A DNA stretch of 64,000 bases from Pseudomonas campi. Its GTDB lineage: Bacteria > Pseudomonadota > Gammaproteobacteria > Pseudomonadales > Pseudomonadaceae. Location: the NCBI RefSeq assembly GCF_013200955.2, contig NZ_CP053697.2:744001-808000 (forward strand). The letters are read 5' to 3'. Of this stretch, positions 51,871 through 60,091 are shown piece by piece. The position numbers were made by a program, and so were the translations under genes. Position 1 is the first letter of the stretch. Each line of letters begins with the position of its first letter. The notes under the pieces were generated by a model. That model ran no database searches and was not told the origin of the DNA. It saw only the letters and a program-made list of their open reading frames with translations.

Positions 51871-52299
51871 ATGCCTACCCATACCCGCATCCGCATGTTC
51901 AACACCAAAGACACCTACCCCAACCAGAGCCTGGACAACGACCTGTGCCAGGCCGTGCGCGCCGGCAACACCGTGTATGTGCGCGGCCAGATCGGCACCG
52001 ACTTCTCCGGCAAGCTGGTCGGCCTCGGCGACCCGCGTGCCCAGGCCGAGCAGGCCATGAAGAACGTCAAGCAACTGCTCGAAGAGGCCGGCAGCGACCT
52101 GTCGCACATCGTCAAGACCACCACCTACCTGATCGACCCGCGCTACCGCGAGCCGGTCTACCAGGAAGTCGGCAAGTGGCTGAAGGGCGTGTTCCCGATC
52201 TCCACCGGCCTGGTGATCAGCGGCCTCGGTCAGCCGGAGTGGTTGATGGAAATCGACGTGATCGCGGTGATTCCAGACGACTGGCAGGCACCGGCCTGA
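51871..52299 (+). CDS. Rid family protein lacking the canonical catalytic arginine
   Basis: A 142-residue YjgF/Rid-fold protein. The region YVRGQIGTDFSGKLVGLGDP is typical. At the site where RidA has PARSCVEV (catalytic Arg105) this protein reads PISTGLVI, so canonical imine deaminase activity is doubtful; it groups with non-RidA subfamilies. Starts 71 bases after the monooxygenase stop. Probably acts on the product of the monooxygenase (inferred). Confidence 0.85.
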   Translation: MPTHTRIRMFNTKDTYPNQSLDNDLCQAVRAGNTVYVRGQIGTDFSGKLVGLGDPRAQAEQAMKNVKQLLEEAGSDLSHIVKTTTYLIDPRYREPVYQEVGKWLKGVFPISTGLVISGLGQPEWLMEIDVIAVIPDDWQAPA

Positions 52300-52335
52300 G
52301 GACATCTTCGCTCCCACGCGCCGCGTTTGCAGGAC

Positions 52336-52407
52336 GTAGGGTGGACGGCGCTCTTCCCGTCCACCGAGCGGGCTTATGGTGGATGGGTGAAGCGTCATCC
52401 ACCCTAC
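52336..52407. repeat. GTAGGGTGGA palindrome pair
   Basis: GTAGGGTGGACGGCG...TCCACC and GGTGGATGGG...CATCCACCCTAC face each other between the Rid-like and DUF1028 genes. Related to the elements at 911-988. Confidence 0.65.
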
Positions 52408-52468
52408 CGAACGGGGTGCTTCGACGTTAACCACGGCGCCTCGCCTATAAAAGCTTCAAGGAGTTTGC

Positions 52469-53143
52469 ATGACCTTTTCCATCGTCGGCCGCTGTGCCGA
52501 AACCGGCCAGCTGGGCATCGCCATCAGCTCGTCGAGCATCGCCGTCGGTGCGCGTTGCCCCTGGCTGCGTGCCGGTGTCGGCGCGGTGGCCTCGCAGAAC
52601 ATCACCTTGCCGGCTCTCGGCCCGCAGATTCTCGATGCCCTGGCCGCCGGCCAGGAACCGGCGGCGGCGCTGGACCAGGCGCTGACCCGCAACGGCTACA
52701 GCCAGTACCGCCAGGTGGCGTTGCTCGACAGCCAGGGGCGCAGCGCGCTGTTCTCCGGCAGCGAGGCGCTCGGCACGCACAACGCGCTGGCCGGCGAGCA
52801 ATGCGTGGCGGCCGGCAACCTGTTGTCTTCGCCGGCGGTGATTGCGGCCATGGTCGCTGCCTTCGAGCAGGCGCCCGGCGCCCTCGCCGAGCGCCTGCTG
52901 GCCGCCATGCACGCGGCCATGGTCGCCGGTGGCGAAGCCGGGCCGGTGCATTCGGCGGCGCTCAAGGTGGTCGGCGACCTGGTCTGGCCGATCATCGACC
53001 TGCGCGTGGACTGGGCCGACGACGACCCGATCGGCGCGCTGGATCAACTCTGGCAGGCCTACCGCCCGCAGATGCAGGACTACATCACCCGCGCCCTCGA
53101 CCCCACCGCCGCGCCCAGCTATGGCGTGCCGGGGGATGAATGA
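52469..53143 (+). CDS. DUF1028 family protein (Ntn-hydrolase-like)
   Basis: A 224-residue DUF1028 protein, the whole length being the domain (MTFSIVGRCAETGQLGIAIS at the start; ARCPWLRAGVGAVASQN). The fold predicts an N-terminal-nucleophile hydrolase, perhaps an amidohydrolase. DUF1028 genes often lie near Rid and M20 peptidase genes. AAGGAG precedes the ATG. Substrate unknown. Confidence 0.88.
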   Translation: MTFSIVGRCAETGQLGIAISSSSIAVGARCPWLRAGVGAVASQNITLPALGPQILDALAAGQEPAAALDQALTRNGYSQYRQVALLDSQGRSALFSGSEALGTHNALAGEQCVAAGNLLSSPAVIAAMVAAFEQAPGALAERLLAAMHAAMVAGGEAGPVHSAALKVVGDLVWPIIDLRVDWADDDPIGALDQLWQAYRPQMQDYITRALDPTAAPSYGVPGDE

Positions 53144-53155
53144 CGGGGGAGCGCG

Positions 53156-53308
53156 CCCTCTCCCCAACCCTCTCCCGCTATTCATATGTGAAGAAGGGGA
53201 GAGGGGGCTGTCCGAGTGGGCAGGCAGCGATGTGCTGTCCTACTCCATCGCGTTCGCGCCCCAGTCACCCCTCGCCCGTTTACGGGAGAGGGGCCGGGGG
53301 AGAGGGTA
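53156..53308. repeat. Two CCCTCTCCC-family palindromes before the ArgE-like gene
   Basis: Stems near 53156-53209 (imperfect) and 53267-53308 fill the 226-base gap between the DUF1028 and ArgE-like genes. Confidence 0.6.
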
Positions 53309-53369
53309 GGGGTAAGGCAATTCCCATATTTCCCCAAATCCGACAACCACAGCCCCAGGAGCCCCACCC

Positions 53370-54527
53370 ATGCCCACCAGCCGTGACCTGCTGGCCCGCC
53401 TCGTGGCCTTCCCCACCGTCAGCCGCGACTCCAACCTGGCGCTGATCGAGTTCGTCCGCGATTACCTGCATGACCTGGGCGTGGCCTGCGAGCTGGACTA
53501 CAACGCCGAGCGGACCAAGGCCAACCTGTTCGCCACCATCGGCCCCAGCGACCGTGGCGGCGTGGTGCTCTCCGGGCATACCGACGTGGTGCCGGCCGAC
53601 GGCCAGGCCTGGACCCTGCCGCCGTTTGAACTGAGCGAACGCGACGGCAAGCTGTACGGCCGTGGCACCGCCGACATGAAGGGCTATATCGCCTGCATGC
53701 TGGCCGCCGTGCCGCTGTTTCTGCAGGGCAATCTACGCCTGCCGCTGCACCTGGCGCTGTCCTACGACGAGGAAGTCGGCTGCCTCGGTGTGCGCTCGCT
53801 GCTGGCCGAACTGCAGCGCCGTCCGCACCCGCCAGTGCTGTGCATCATCGGCGAACCCACCGAACTCAAACCGGTGCTCGGCCACAAGGGCAAGCTGGCC
53901 ATGCGCTGCCAGGTGCACGGCGCGGCCTGCCATTCGGCCTATGCGCCGCAAGGCGTCAACGCCATCGAATACGCCGCGCGGCTGATCGGCAAACTGGGCG
54001 AGATCGGCCAGCGCCTGGCTGCGCCCGAACACCACGATGAGCGCTTCGATCCGCCGTACTCCACGGTGCAGACCGGGCTGATCAGCGGCGGCAGGGCGCT
54101 GAATATCGTCCCGGCCGAATGCCAGTTTGACTTCGAAGTGCGCGCCCTGCCGGCAGCTGATCCGCAGCAGGTCGCCGCCGAGCTGCAGGACTACGCCGAA
54201 CGCGAATTGCTGCCGCAGATGCGCGAGCGCAGTGCCGATACGGCGATCCGTTTCCAGCCGCTTTCGGCCTACCCAGGCCTGGCCACCGACCCGCACAGCG
54301 AGGCGGCCGAATTGCTCGCGCTGCTCAGCGGCAGTCGCGAGTTTGCCACCGTGGCCTACGGCACCGAAGGCGGCCTGTTCCACCAAGCCGGCATCCCCAC
54401 CGTGGTCTGCGGCCCCGGCAGCATGGAACAGGGCCACAAGCCAGACGAATTCGTCAGCCAGCAACAGCTGGATGGCTGCGATGCGATGTTGCGGCGTTTG
54501 GCCGATTGGCTGCAGGGCAGTGCCTAG
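53370..54527 (+). CDS. ArgE/DapE family M20 deacylase (acetylornithine deacetylase-like)
   Basis: A 385-residue metallo-deacylase. Zinc ligands: His in SGHTDVVPADG, Asp in GRGTADMKG, the Glu-Glu pair in SYDEEVGCLG, Glu in GEPTEL and the C-terminal His in EQGHKPDEF. Closest to ArgE, but its position in a monooxygenase/Rid/DUF1028 cassette points to a catabolic N-acyl or N-carbamoyl substrate rather than arginine synthesis. The stop overlaps the convergent hydrolase gene by four bases. Confidence 0.88.
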   Translation: MPTSRDLLARLVAFPTVSRDSNLALIEFVRDYLHDLGVACELDYNAERTKANLFATIGPSDRGGVVLSGHTDVVPADGQAWTLPPFELSERDGKLYGRGTADMKGYIACMLAAVPLFLQGNLRLPLHLALSYDEEVGCLGVRSLLAELQRRPHPPVLCIIGEPTELKPVLGHKGKLAMRCQVHGAACHSAYAPQGVNAIEYAARLIGKLGEIGQRLAAPEHHDERFDPPYSTVQTGLISGGRALNIVPAECQFDFEVRALPAADPQQVAAELQDYAERELLPQMRERSADTAIRFQPLSAYPGLATDPHSEAAELLALLSGSREFATVAYGTEGGLFHQAGIPTVVCGPGSMEQGHKPDEFVSQQQLDGCDAMLRRLADWLQGSA

Positions 54528-55390
54528 GCCGGATCAGCAGCGCACTCCCCATAAATAAATGCCGCAATATGCGCTGCGCTGGCCTCGGGATATTGCGACT
54601 GCGGGCCATGCCCCGAGCTGGGCAGGGTCAGTAGTTGCAGGGTGGGTAAGGCACGATTGAGCGCGTACCAGTTCTCCACGGGAAACACGATGTCGTGATC
54701 GCCACCCACGTGCAGCACCGGCGTTTGCGTCTGTTTGAGCGCGTCCAGTGCCGCCTGCAGCGGGAACATTGGGTTGCGCGGCCCGTCGCCCAGGGACTGT
54801 GCGGCCCAGGCATAAGGCACCGGCGTGCAGCGGCCTTCACTGCGCTGGGCAATGCGCTCGGCCGAACGCAACGCAGCTTCGCGGCTGCTCGCCGAGGCCG
54901 GCTCGAAGAACAGGCTGACGAAGTCCTCGAAGTCGTTGTCGCGGGCGGCCAGTTGGTAGAACAGCGGCTCGCCGGTCTTGACCAGCGGGCCGGGTGGCGT
55001 GGTGGCGATCAGCAGCAGATGGCTAAGCAGTTGCGGCGCCAGCAACAACACCAGTTGCGCCGCTATGCCACCGATCGACCAGCCACCCAGCACCACTCTG
55101 CCCAGCTGCAGCGCTCCGATCAGGTCGATGGCATCCTTGGCCAGCGCGGCCGGGTCATAGGTCGGCTGGCCTGTCGACCAACCGAGGCCGCTGTAGTCGA
55201 ACACATACACCTGAAAACCCCGGCTGGCGAGCGCGTCGAGAAAGGCCGGATCCCAGTCGTCCATGGTGCCCCTGAAGCGCAGGCACAGCACCAGCGGCGT
55301 GCCGGCACCGATGACGCGATAGGCCAGACGGCGTTCCTCGACCTCGACGAACTGATTGGGCACTGCGCAGGCAGATGGGGAAAGACTCAT
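54524..55390 (-). CDS. Alpha/beta hydrolase
   Basis: A 288-residue alpha/beta-hydrolase with the nucleophile elbow GWSIGG, acid HVGGDHDIVFP and histidine SSGHGPQ. Cytosolic. It is last of a four-gene run with a cysteine hydrolase, an exported hydrolase and an SMP-30-like protein. ATG 55390 is preferred (GGAG nine bases upstream); an ATG at 55405 is possible. The substrate is probably an ester or lactone (inferred). Confidence 0.85.
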   Translation of the reverse strand: MSLSPSACAVPNQFVEVEERRLAYRVIGAGTPLVLCLRFRGTMDDWDPAFLDALASRGFQVYVFDYSGLGWSTGQPTYDPAALAKDAIDLIGALQLGRVVLGGWSIGGIAAQLVLLLAPQLLSHLLLIATTPPGPLVKTGEPLFYQLAARDNDFEDFVSLFFEPASASSREAALRSAERIAQRSEGRCTPVPYAWAAQSLGDGPRNPMFPLQAALDALKQTQTPVLHVGGDHDIVFPVENWYALNRALPTLQLLTLPSSGHGPQSQYPEASAAHIAAFIYGECAADPA

Positions 55391-55429
55391 GATTGTTCGC
55401 TCCATGTCAAAAACTGTTCCGACGATCTT

Positions 55430-55984
55430 CTAGAGCGCCTGCAGGTACTCGGCCGTGGAAATCACCGGGGCGTAGCCGAAACTGAGCGCGGCCATAAAGG
55501 CGGCGTGTACCTGCTCGGCGGGCACTTTGACGCCGTTGAACTCCAGGTCGAGAGTGGCGCAGGCATCGTGCAGTACCGTGGTGGCGTAGCCATAATCCAC
55601 GGCGGCGCGGGTAATGCCGTCCACACACATATGGCTCATATTGCCCACCACCACGACGGCCTCGATGGCGTGCCGATCCAGTACGGCCTTGAGCTCGGTT
55701 TCCCGGAACGAGTTGATGTAGTGCTTGAGCACCACCGGCTCGTTAGGCTGATTGATCACGCTGGGGTGCAACTGTGCGCCTTCACTGTCAGGGCGGAAGA
55801 ACGGCGCGTCGGCACTGGTGAACTCATGGCGGATATGCACCACCAGGTCGCCACGCTCGCGAAACACGGCGATCACCTGCGCCGCCTTGGTTGCCGCGGC
55901 CTCGACCTTGCTCAGGGTCCACAGGCCGCCGGGGAAGTAGTCGTTCTGAATATCCACCACGATCAGGGCGGTTTTGCTGCTCAT
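55430..55984 (-). CDS. Isochorismatase-like cysteine hydrolase
   Basis: A 184-residue cysteine hydrolase with the catalytic triad Asp11 (VVDIQNDYF), Lys87 (LKHYINSF) and Cys120 (MSHMCVDGI). The family includes nicotinamidases, carbamoyl-sarcosine amidases and isochorismatases; the cysteine-bearing form suggests amide hydrolysis. It lies 40 bases after the hydrolase downstream and 35 before the next upstream gene, so co-transcribed. Confidence 0.87.
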   Translation of the reverse strand: MSSKTALIVVDIQNDYFPGGLWTLSKVEAAATKAAQVIAVFRERGDLVVHIRHEFTSADAPFFRPDSEGAQLHPSVINQPNEPVVLKHYINSFRETELKAVLDRHAIEAVVVVGNMSHMCVDGITRAAVDYGYATTVLHDACATLDLEFNGVKVPAEQVHAAFMAALSFGYAPVISTAEYLQAL

Positions 55985-56018
55985 CTGCCTGTCCTCTCAA
56001 TAGATGTGAACCGGCCAC

Positions 56019-57005
56019 TTAGCTGCGCAGGAAGGCCAGCATGTCGGCGCTGAGTTTTTCCTTGTGGGTATCGGTAATGCCGTGCGGCGCGCCGGGGTAG
56101 ATCACCAGTTTGGCGTGCGGCACCAGCTTGGCCGCGGCCCGTCCGGCGGCATCCACGGGGACGATCTGGTCGTCGTCGCCGTGCAGGATCAGCGTGGGGA
56201 TGGAGAACTTCTTCAGGTCTTCAGTGAAATCGGTTTCGGAGAAGGCCTTGATGCAGTCGTAGGCGTTCTTGTGCCCGGCCAGCATGCCCTGCATCCAGAA
56301 AGCGTCGATCACCCCCTGGGAGGGTTTGGCGCCGGGCCGGTTGTAGCCAAAGAACGGACCACTGGCGACGTCTTTGTACAGCTGCGAACGGTCGGCAATC
56401 GAAGCGGCGCGGATGCCGTCGAACACCGAAAGTGGCAGGCCGCCTGGATTGGCCTCGGTCTGCACCATCAGCGGCGGAACCGCCGAGATCAGCCCGGCCT
56501 TGGCCACTCTGGCAGTGCCGTGTTTGCCGATATAACGCGCCACCTCGCCGCCTCCAGTGGAAAACCCGAACAGCGCAGCGCCGTGTATATCCAGGTGCTC
56601 AAGCAACTGAGCCAGATCATCGGCGTAGGTGTTCATCTCGTTACCGTTCCAGGGTTGGCTGGAGCGGCCATGGCCACGGCGGTCGTGGGCGATCACCCGA
56701 TAACCGTTGCTGGCCAGAAAGAACATCTGCGCCTCCCAACTATCGGAGTTGAGTGGCCAGCCGTGGCTGAGGACCACAACCGGGCCGGTGCCCCAATCCT
56801 TGTAATAAATCTCGGTGCCGTCGCGAGTGGTAATAGTGCCCATGGTCTTGCGCTCTCCATTCTCAGGTTGCGGATCGGTTGCTGCGGAGCCACTGCCGCG
56901 CATGCAACCGCCTAGGGGTAACAACATCGTCGTAGCGAGTGCGGCCGAGCCGAGCAGCAGTTGGCGACGGCCTTTATTCAGAGGTTGCTCAGGGTGTTGC
57001 GGCAT
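56019..57005 (-). CDS. Exported alpha/beta hydrolase with Tat-type lipoprotein signal
   Basis: A 328-residue hydrolase of the chloroperoxidase/esterase group. The N-terminus has a twin-arginine motif ([18 protein letters not shown]) and ends in the lipobox LGGC, so it is probably a folded, Tat-exported lipoprotein. Catalytic Ser in GFSTGGGE, Asp in HGDDDQIVP, His in PGAPHGITD. Its start overlaps the SMP-30-like gene by 17 bases. Acts in the periplasm, likely on an ester or lactone. Confidence 0.88.
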   Translation of the reverse strand: MPQHPEQPLNKGRRQLLLGSAALATTMLLPLGGCMRGSGSAATDPQPENGERKTMGTITTRDGTEIYYKDWGTGPVVVLSHGWPLNSDSWEAQMFFLASNGYRVIAHDRRGHGRSSQPWNGNEMNTYADDLAQLLEHLDIHGAALFGFSTGGGEVARYIGKHGTARVAKAGLISAVPPLMVQTEANPGGLPLSVFDGIRAASIADRSQLYKDVASGPFFGYNRPGAKPSQGVIDAFWMQGMLAGHKNAYDCIKAFSETDFTEDLKKFSIPTLILHGDDDQIVPVDAAGRAAAKLVPHAKLVIYPGAPHGITDTHKEKLSADMLAFLRS

Positions 57006-58107
57006 GGTCGGGCTCTCCCTTGGTTGGCAATTGCGGCAGACGCACGCGCATCAGGTTCCAGGTGCTCACCTGTTCTTCCCACTCATCGCCCTCGGTAGGC
57101 GTCAGCGGCAAGGCCAGGTTGCTGACCACCATCCACTCGCCCAGCACCACACTGCTGGCGGGAAACAGCAGGCCACGCGGCGCACCGTTACTGGTGAGGC
57201 CTTGAAAGCCCCCCGCACGCACGCGGATCAGACCGCGCTCGTCGAGCCCGAGCAGTTGGTCGATCTGATTGGCCAGCAGCCACAGCAAGCCGTCGTGAAA
57301 CAACAAGCCATCGGCCCCGGGCAAGCTCTCGGCCAGCACCTGCACCTCTCCGTTCGGCAGGCGCATACGCAGCAGGCGGCCGTCACCGGCGTTGTTGATA
57401 TACAGCTGACTTTGGTCAGCATTGAAGGCCAGGCCGTTGGCTCCGAAGGGCAGAGAGTCGGCCGTGGCTAATAGCGGATCGCGCGACAGCACCTCTAGCG
57501 CGCAGGGTTTGCACCGCGTGGCGTTGGCGATGCGATACAGCGCGCCCTGGAAGGAATCGGAAACATAAAGGTCGCCATTACTGGCGAACACCAGACCGTT
57601 GGGTGCGGGCATGCCGCTGGAGCCGAAGTGGATCTGATCCTGGCTGCCATCCGGGTTGGCTACCGCGCGCGCAGCCGGTGCCGCTGGCTTCAATTGCGGG
57701 AAGTCGAGCAAGTCCTCGACTGGGGTGTTGGCCGCGAACTCCGCCGGGATGCGTTGCAGCTTACCCGCACCAAAATTGAGGATGTAAACCTGCCCATCGG
57801 CATAGCCCAGACCGGTCAGCGGGGTAACGGCAAACGCGCGTTGCGCCAGTAGCCGGCCGTCCGCCGCATAACGCAATAACTGGTTGTTGCGGGCGCTGGC
57901 GGGTTGGCGAGCATCGAAGGTGCCGACGTAGATTTCGCCGTTGTGTGGATTGACGGCGAGCCCTTCCGGATAACGCACACCGGCTGGCAGCTCGGCGAAC
58001 GGCTCGACATCAAGCAGCTGCGGCCCCTGCGCCTCGGCCCATGCAGCGACGGATGCGCCGGCCAGAACTAGGCAGAGGATGCCCATACTGCGCTTCGACA
58101 GACTCAT
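56989..58107 (-). CDS. SMP-30/gluconolactonase-like beta-propeller protein, exported
   Basis: A 372-residue protein with a signal peptide (about 1-26) and an SMP-30/NHL propeller ([20 protein letters not shown], then repeated blade motifs such as [18 protein letters not shown] and [18 protein letters not shown]). Related propellers are lactonases. First gene of the operon; GGAGG nine bases before ATG 58107. Divergent from a short AraC-type gene, with a palindrome between them. Confidence 0.85.
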   Translation of the reverse strand: MSLSKRSMGILCLVLAGASVAAWAEAQGPQLLDVEPFAELPAGVRYPEGLAVNPHNGEIYVGTFDARQPASARNNQLLRYAADGRLLAQRAFAVTPLTGLGYADGQVYILNFGAGKLQRIPAEFAANTPVEDLLDFPQLKPAAPAARAVANPDGSQDQIHFGSSGMPAPNGLVFASNGDLYVSDSFQGALYRIANATRCKPCALEVLSRDPLLATADSLPFGANGLAFNADQSQLYINNAGDGRLLRMRLPNGEVQVLAESLPGADGLLFHDGLLWLLANQIDQLLGLDERGLIRVRAGGFQGLTSNGAPRGLLFPASSVVLGEWMVVSNLALPLTPTEGDEWEEQVSTWNLMRVRLPQLPTKGEPDHAATP

Positions 58108-58226
58108 ATAGCCTCCACTCGCGTCGATGATGTTCGAACGCTTCTGGGGGCTCGTCAGGACGCCGAATGCGGGGCAGCGGGTGGCGAGCGATGGTCGGAT
58201 ACTGGCGGCACTCACCAGTAGTCGGC

Positions 58227-58277
58227 TACGTAAAATCGGCAAAGCTGCTCAGCCTGTAGATTTGCCTGTTTTACGTA
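58227..58277. promoter_or_regulatory. 51-bp centred palindrome, operator candidate for the SMP-30/hydrolase operon
   Basis: TACGTAAAA-tc-GGCAAA (58227-58243) is mirrored by TTTGCC-tg-TTTTACGTA (58261-58277) around a single centre at 58252. Both arm pairs share that centre. Probably bound by one of the adjacent AraC-type regulators. Confidence 0.7.
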
Positions 58278-58334
58278 TCGGTGCAGTGCCGCTCAGCGCA
58301 GCCTGGAGCCATCACCCACAGCCAGGACGCCGCC

Positions 58335-58718
58335 ATGCCACCACGCATCACGCCGCGTCAGCGTGCTCGTCAGGCCACCTACGAGAACCTGCTAAGCCAG
58401 GTGCTGCAGCTGCTACCGATCACCACCGGCCGCACACCGCGCCTGGCCGAGTTGTGCCGCGCAGCGGGCGTCAGCGAACGCACACTGCGCACGGCCTTTA
58501 TCGCCACCCTGGGCATGGCGCCGGCGCGCTATCTGCGTCTGCGCCGCTTACACCTGCTGCGCGCCGCTCTGGCGCTGGCCGACCAGAGCCACACCAGCGT
58601 CGCAGTGATCGCCCAACGTTTCGGTTACACCGATTGCGGACGCATGGCAGCGGACTATCACGCGCTGTTCGGTGAGTACCCCAGCACAACACTGCTGCGT
58701 GGCGTCAACGGTGGATAA
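58335..58718 (+). CDS. Short AraC-type regulator (DNA-binding domain only)
   Basis: A 127-residue protein holding just the two helix-turn-helix motifs of AraC/XylS (LAELCRAAGVSERTLRTAF and VAVIAQRFGYTDCGRMAADY). There is no ligand or dimerisation domain. Start ATG 58335; upstream sequence in the same frame shows no further domain. It is divergent from the SMP-30 operon and its stop overlaps the next AraC gene by 14 bases (convergent). It could be a remnant or a functional minimal activator. Confidence 0.82.
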   Translation: MPPRITPRQRARQATYENLLSQVLQLLPITTGRTPRLAELCRAAGVSERTLRTAFIATLGMAPARYLRLRRLHLLRAALALADQSHTSVAVIAQRFGYTDCGRMAADYHALFGEYPSTTLLRGVNGG

Positions 58719-59712
58719 GCGGCAAAGCCCTTGGCACAGGCCGCCGACTGCGCAGCGAATGTGACGGCAGTTCGCCGAAGTAGCTACGGTAGAAACCGGC
58801 GAAACGACCGAAATCCCACACGCCAAAACGTGCGCAGATATCGGTGATGGTCTCCCCCGGAGCCGCGCGCAATATGGCGCGGCGAATCGCGTGCAGGCGG
58901 TGCTGCATCAGATAGCGGTGCGGGCTCATGCCCAGGTAGCGGGTGAACAGGTTGCGCAGCGTACGCTCCGAGGTATTGCAGGCCTGGCACAGATCGGCCA
59001 TATGCAACGGGGCATCCGGCATGGCGTCCAGTAATTCCAGGGCCCGTCGCAGAACCTGCTGATGGCTGTGCTGGGCGGCCACACCGCGCTGCGCTGGGGT
59101 CGCCGGCAACAGGCTGCGGAACACGTGGTCCATCAGCTCGCTGCGTGCCGCACTCTCGGCCGCCGGGGCATGCAGCTCTTGCGGCGCGCAATGATCGATA
59201 CGCAGCAGACGCAGCGCCAGCCAGACCAGCGGTGCCAGGTCCTGCTGGGCCCTACAGATCAGGTTGCGCGAGAGGAGCGACGAATCGAACTCGTCCTCAT
59301 GCTGCTGCGCCCAACGCAGCACCAGCTCGCAGGACATGGCCACCGTCATCCAGCTCGCCGGCTGGCTGGCGTCGATATGGAACATCGCCTCGGGCACCAT
59401 CCAGCCGATCAAGCGCCGGTCCAGGCGCTGCCCACCTAGCACGGTGCACTCGTGGCGGCTCAGCGGCAGGAAGATATTGAAGAAACCCGGCAGGCCGACG
59501 CCGCTGTAGACGGTGCCAGCGCCCTCACGGCCGAACATCAGGGCCACGCCGTCCAGCTCGACAACGCGCAGACGCCAGTCGCGCTGCTGCCGCGAACGCA
59601 GCACGTAATGCCCCTCTACCCCATACAAAGCCTCTTCGAACTCATCGAAGTCGGCGCAGATCAGCCGGCTCATACCGCCCCCAGAAAAGCGCCCTACGCC
59701 GGTACTGGACAT
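58705..59712 (-). CDS. AraC/XylS family regulator, full length
   Basis: About 335 residues: an N-terminal sensor region (about 1-215, no recognised cupin motif) and a C-terminal double HTH (about 225-325; LCQACNTSERTLRNLFTRYL and DICARFGVWDFGRFAGFYRS). ATG 59712 gives MSSTGVG; ATG 59673 with a G-rich site is an alternative. Convergent with the short AraC gene, whose HTH is related in sequence, suggesting an ancient duplication. Confidence 0.87.
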   Translation of the reverse strand: MSSTGVGRFSGGGMSRLICADFDEFEEALYGVEGHYVLRSRQQRDWRLRVVELDGVALMFGREGAGTVYSGVGLPGFFNIFLPLSRHECTVLGGQRLDRRLIGWMVPEAMFHIDASQPASWMTVAMSCELVLRWAQQHEDEFDSSLLSRNLICRAQQDLAPLVWLALRLLRIDHCAPQELHAPAAESAARSELMDHVFRSLLPATPAQRGVAAQHSHQQVLRRALELLDAMPDAPLHMADLCQACNTSERTLRNLFTRYLGMSPHRYLMQHRLHAIRRAILRAAPGETITDICARFGVWDFGRFAGFYRSYFGELPSHSLRSRRPVPRALPLIHR

Positions 59713-59866
59713 CCGCAGATCAACGCGCGGATTCAGTGTAGAAGCATTCGCATCTGCTTGCTGAGCTCGCGGCTCGGCGGCAGCAGGACAACTGAGGCGG
59801 GTGCGTGAAATGCATCCCGCGATGCTCCTGCTTCCACTGGTGGTGCTGTGCCGGCCCGGTAAAAAT

Positions 59867-60050
59867 CCCCTCTCCCATGAACGGGAGAGGGGGCTAAAGC
59901 GCTCCGCGTTGGCGCGGCCAGCGTTAACCACCCGACGCAGCCACGAGGGATGGCACGCAAGCTCCCCTCTCCCACTTGTGGGAGACGACTGCATGAATGC
60001 AGGCGTTAGAGTGACGGAGGAAGCCCAAACCGAGGGGCTGGGGGGAGGGC
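59867..60050. repeat. CCCTCTCCC-family palindromes and remnants
   Basis: CCCCTCTCCC-ATGAAC-GGGAGAGGGG (59867-59893) and CCCCTCTCCC-ACTTGT-GGGAGA near 59963, followed by GGGGGGAGGG near 60041. The gap 59713-60091 has no gene. Confidence 0.55.
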
Positions 60051-60062
60051 GCCGGCAGGCCC

Positions 60063-60083
60063 GTAGCCCGGATTCCATCCGGG
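60063..60083. repeat. Single REP arm, GTAGCCCGGATTCCATCCGGG
   Basis: One arm of the GTAGCCCGGATG family, 8 bases past the peptidase stop codon. Confidence 0.7.
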
Positions 60084-60091
60084 AAAGGTTG

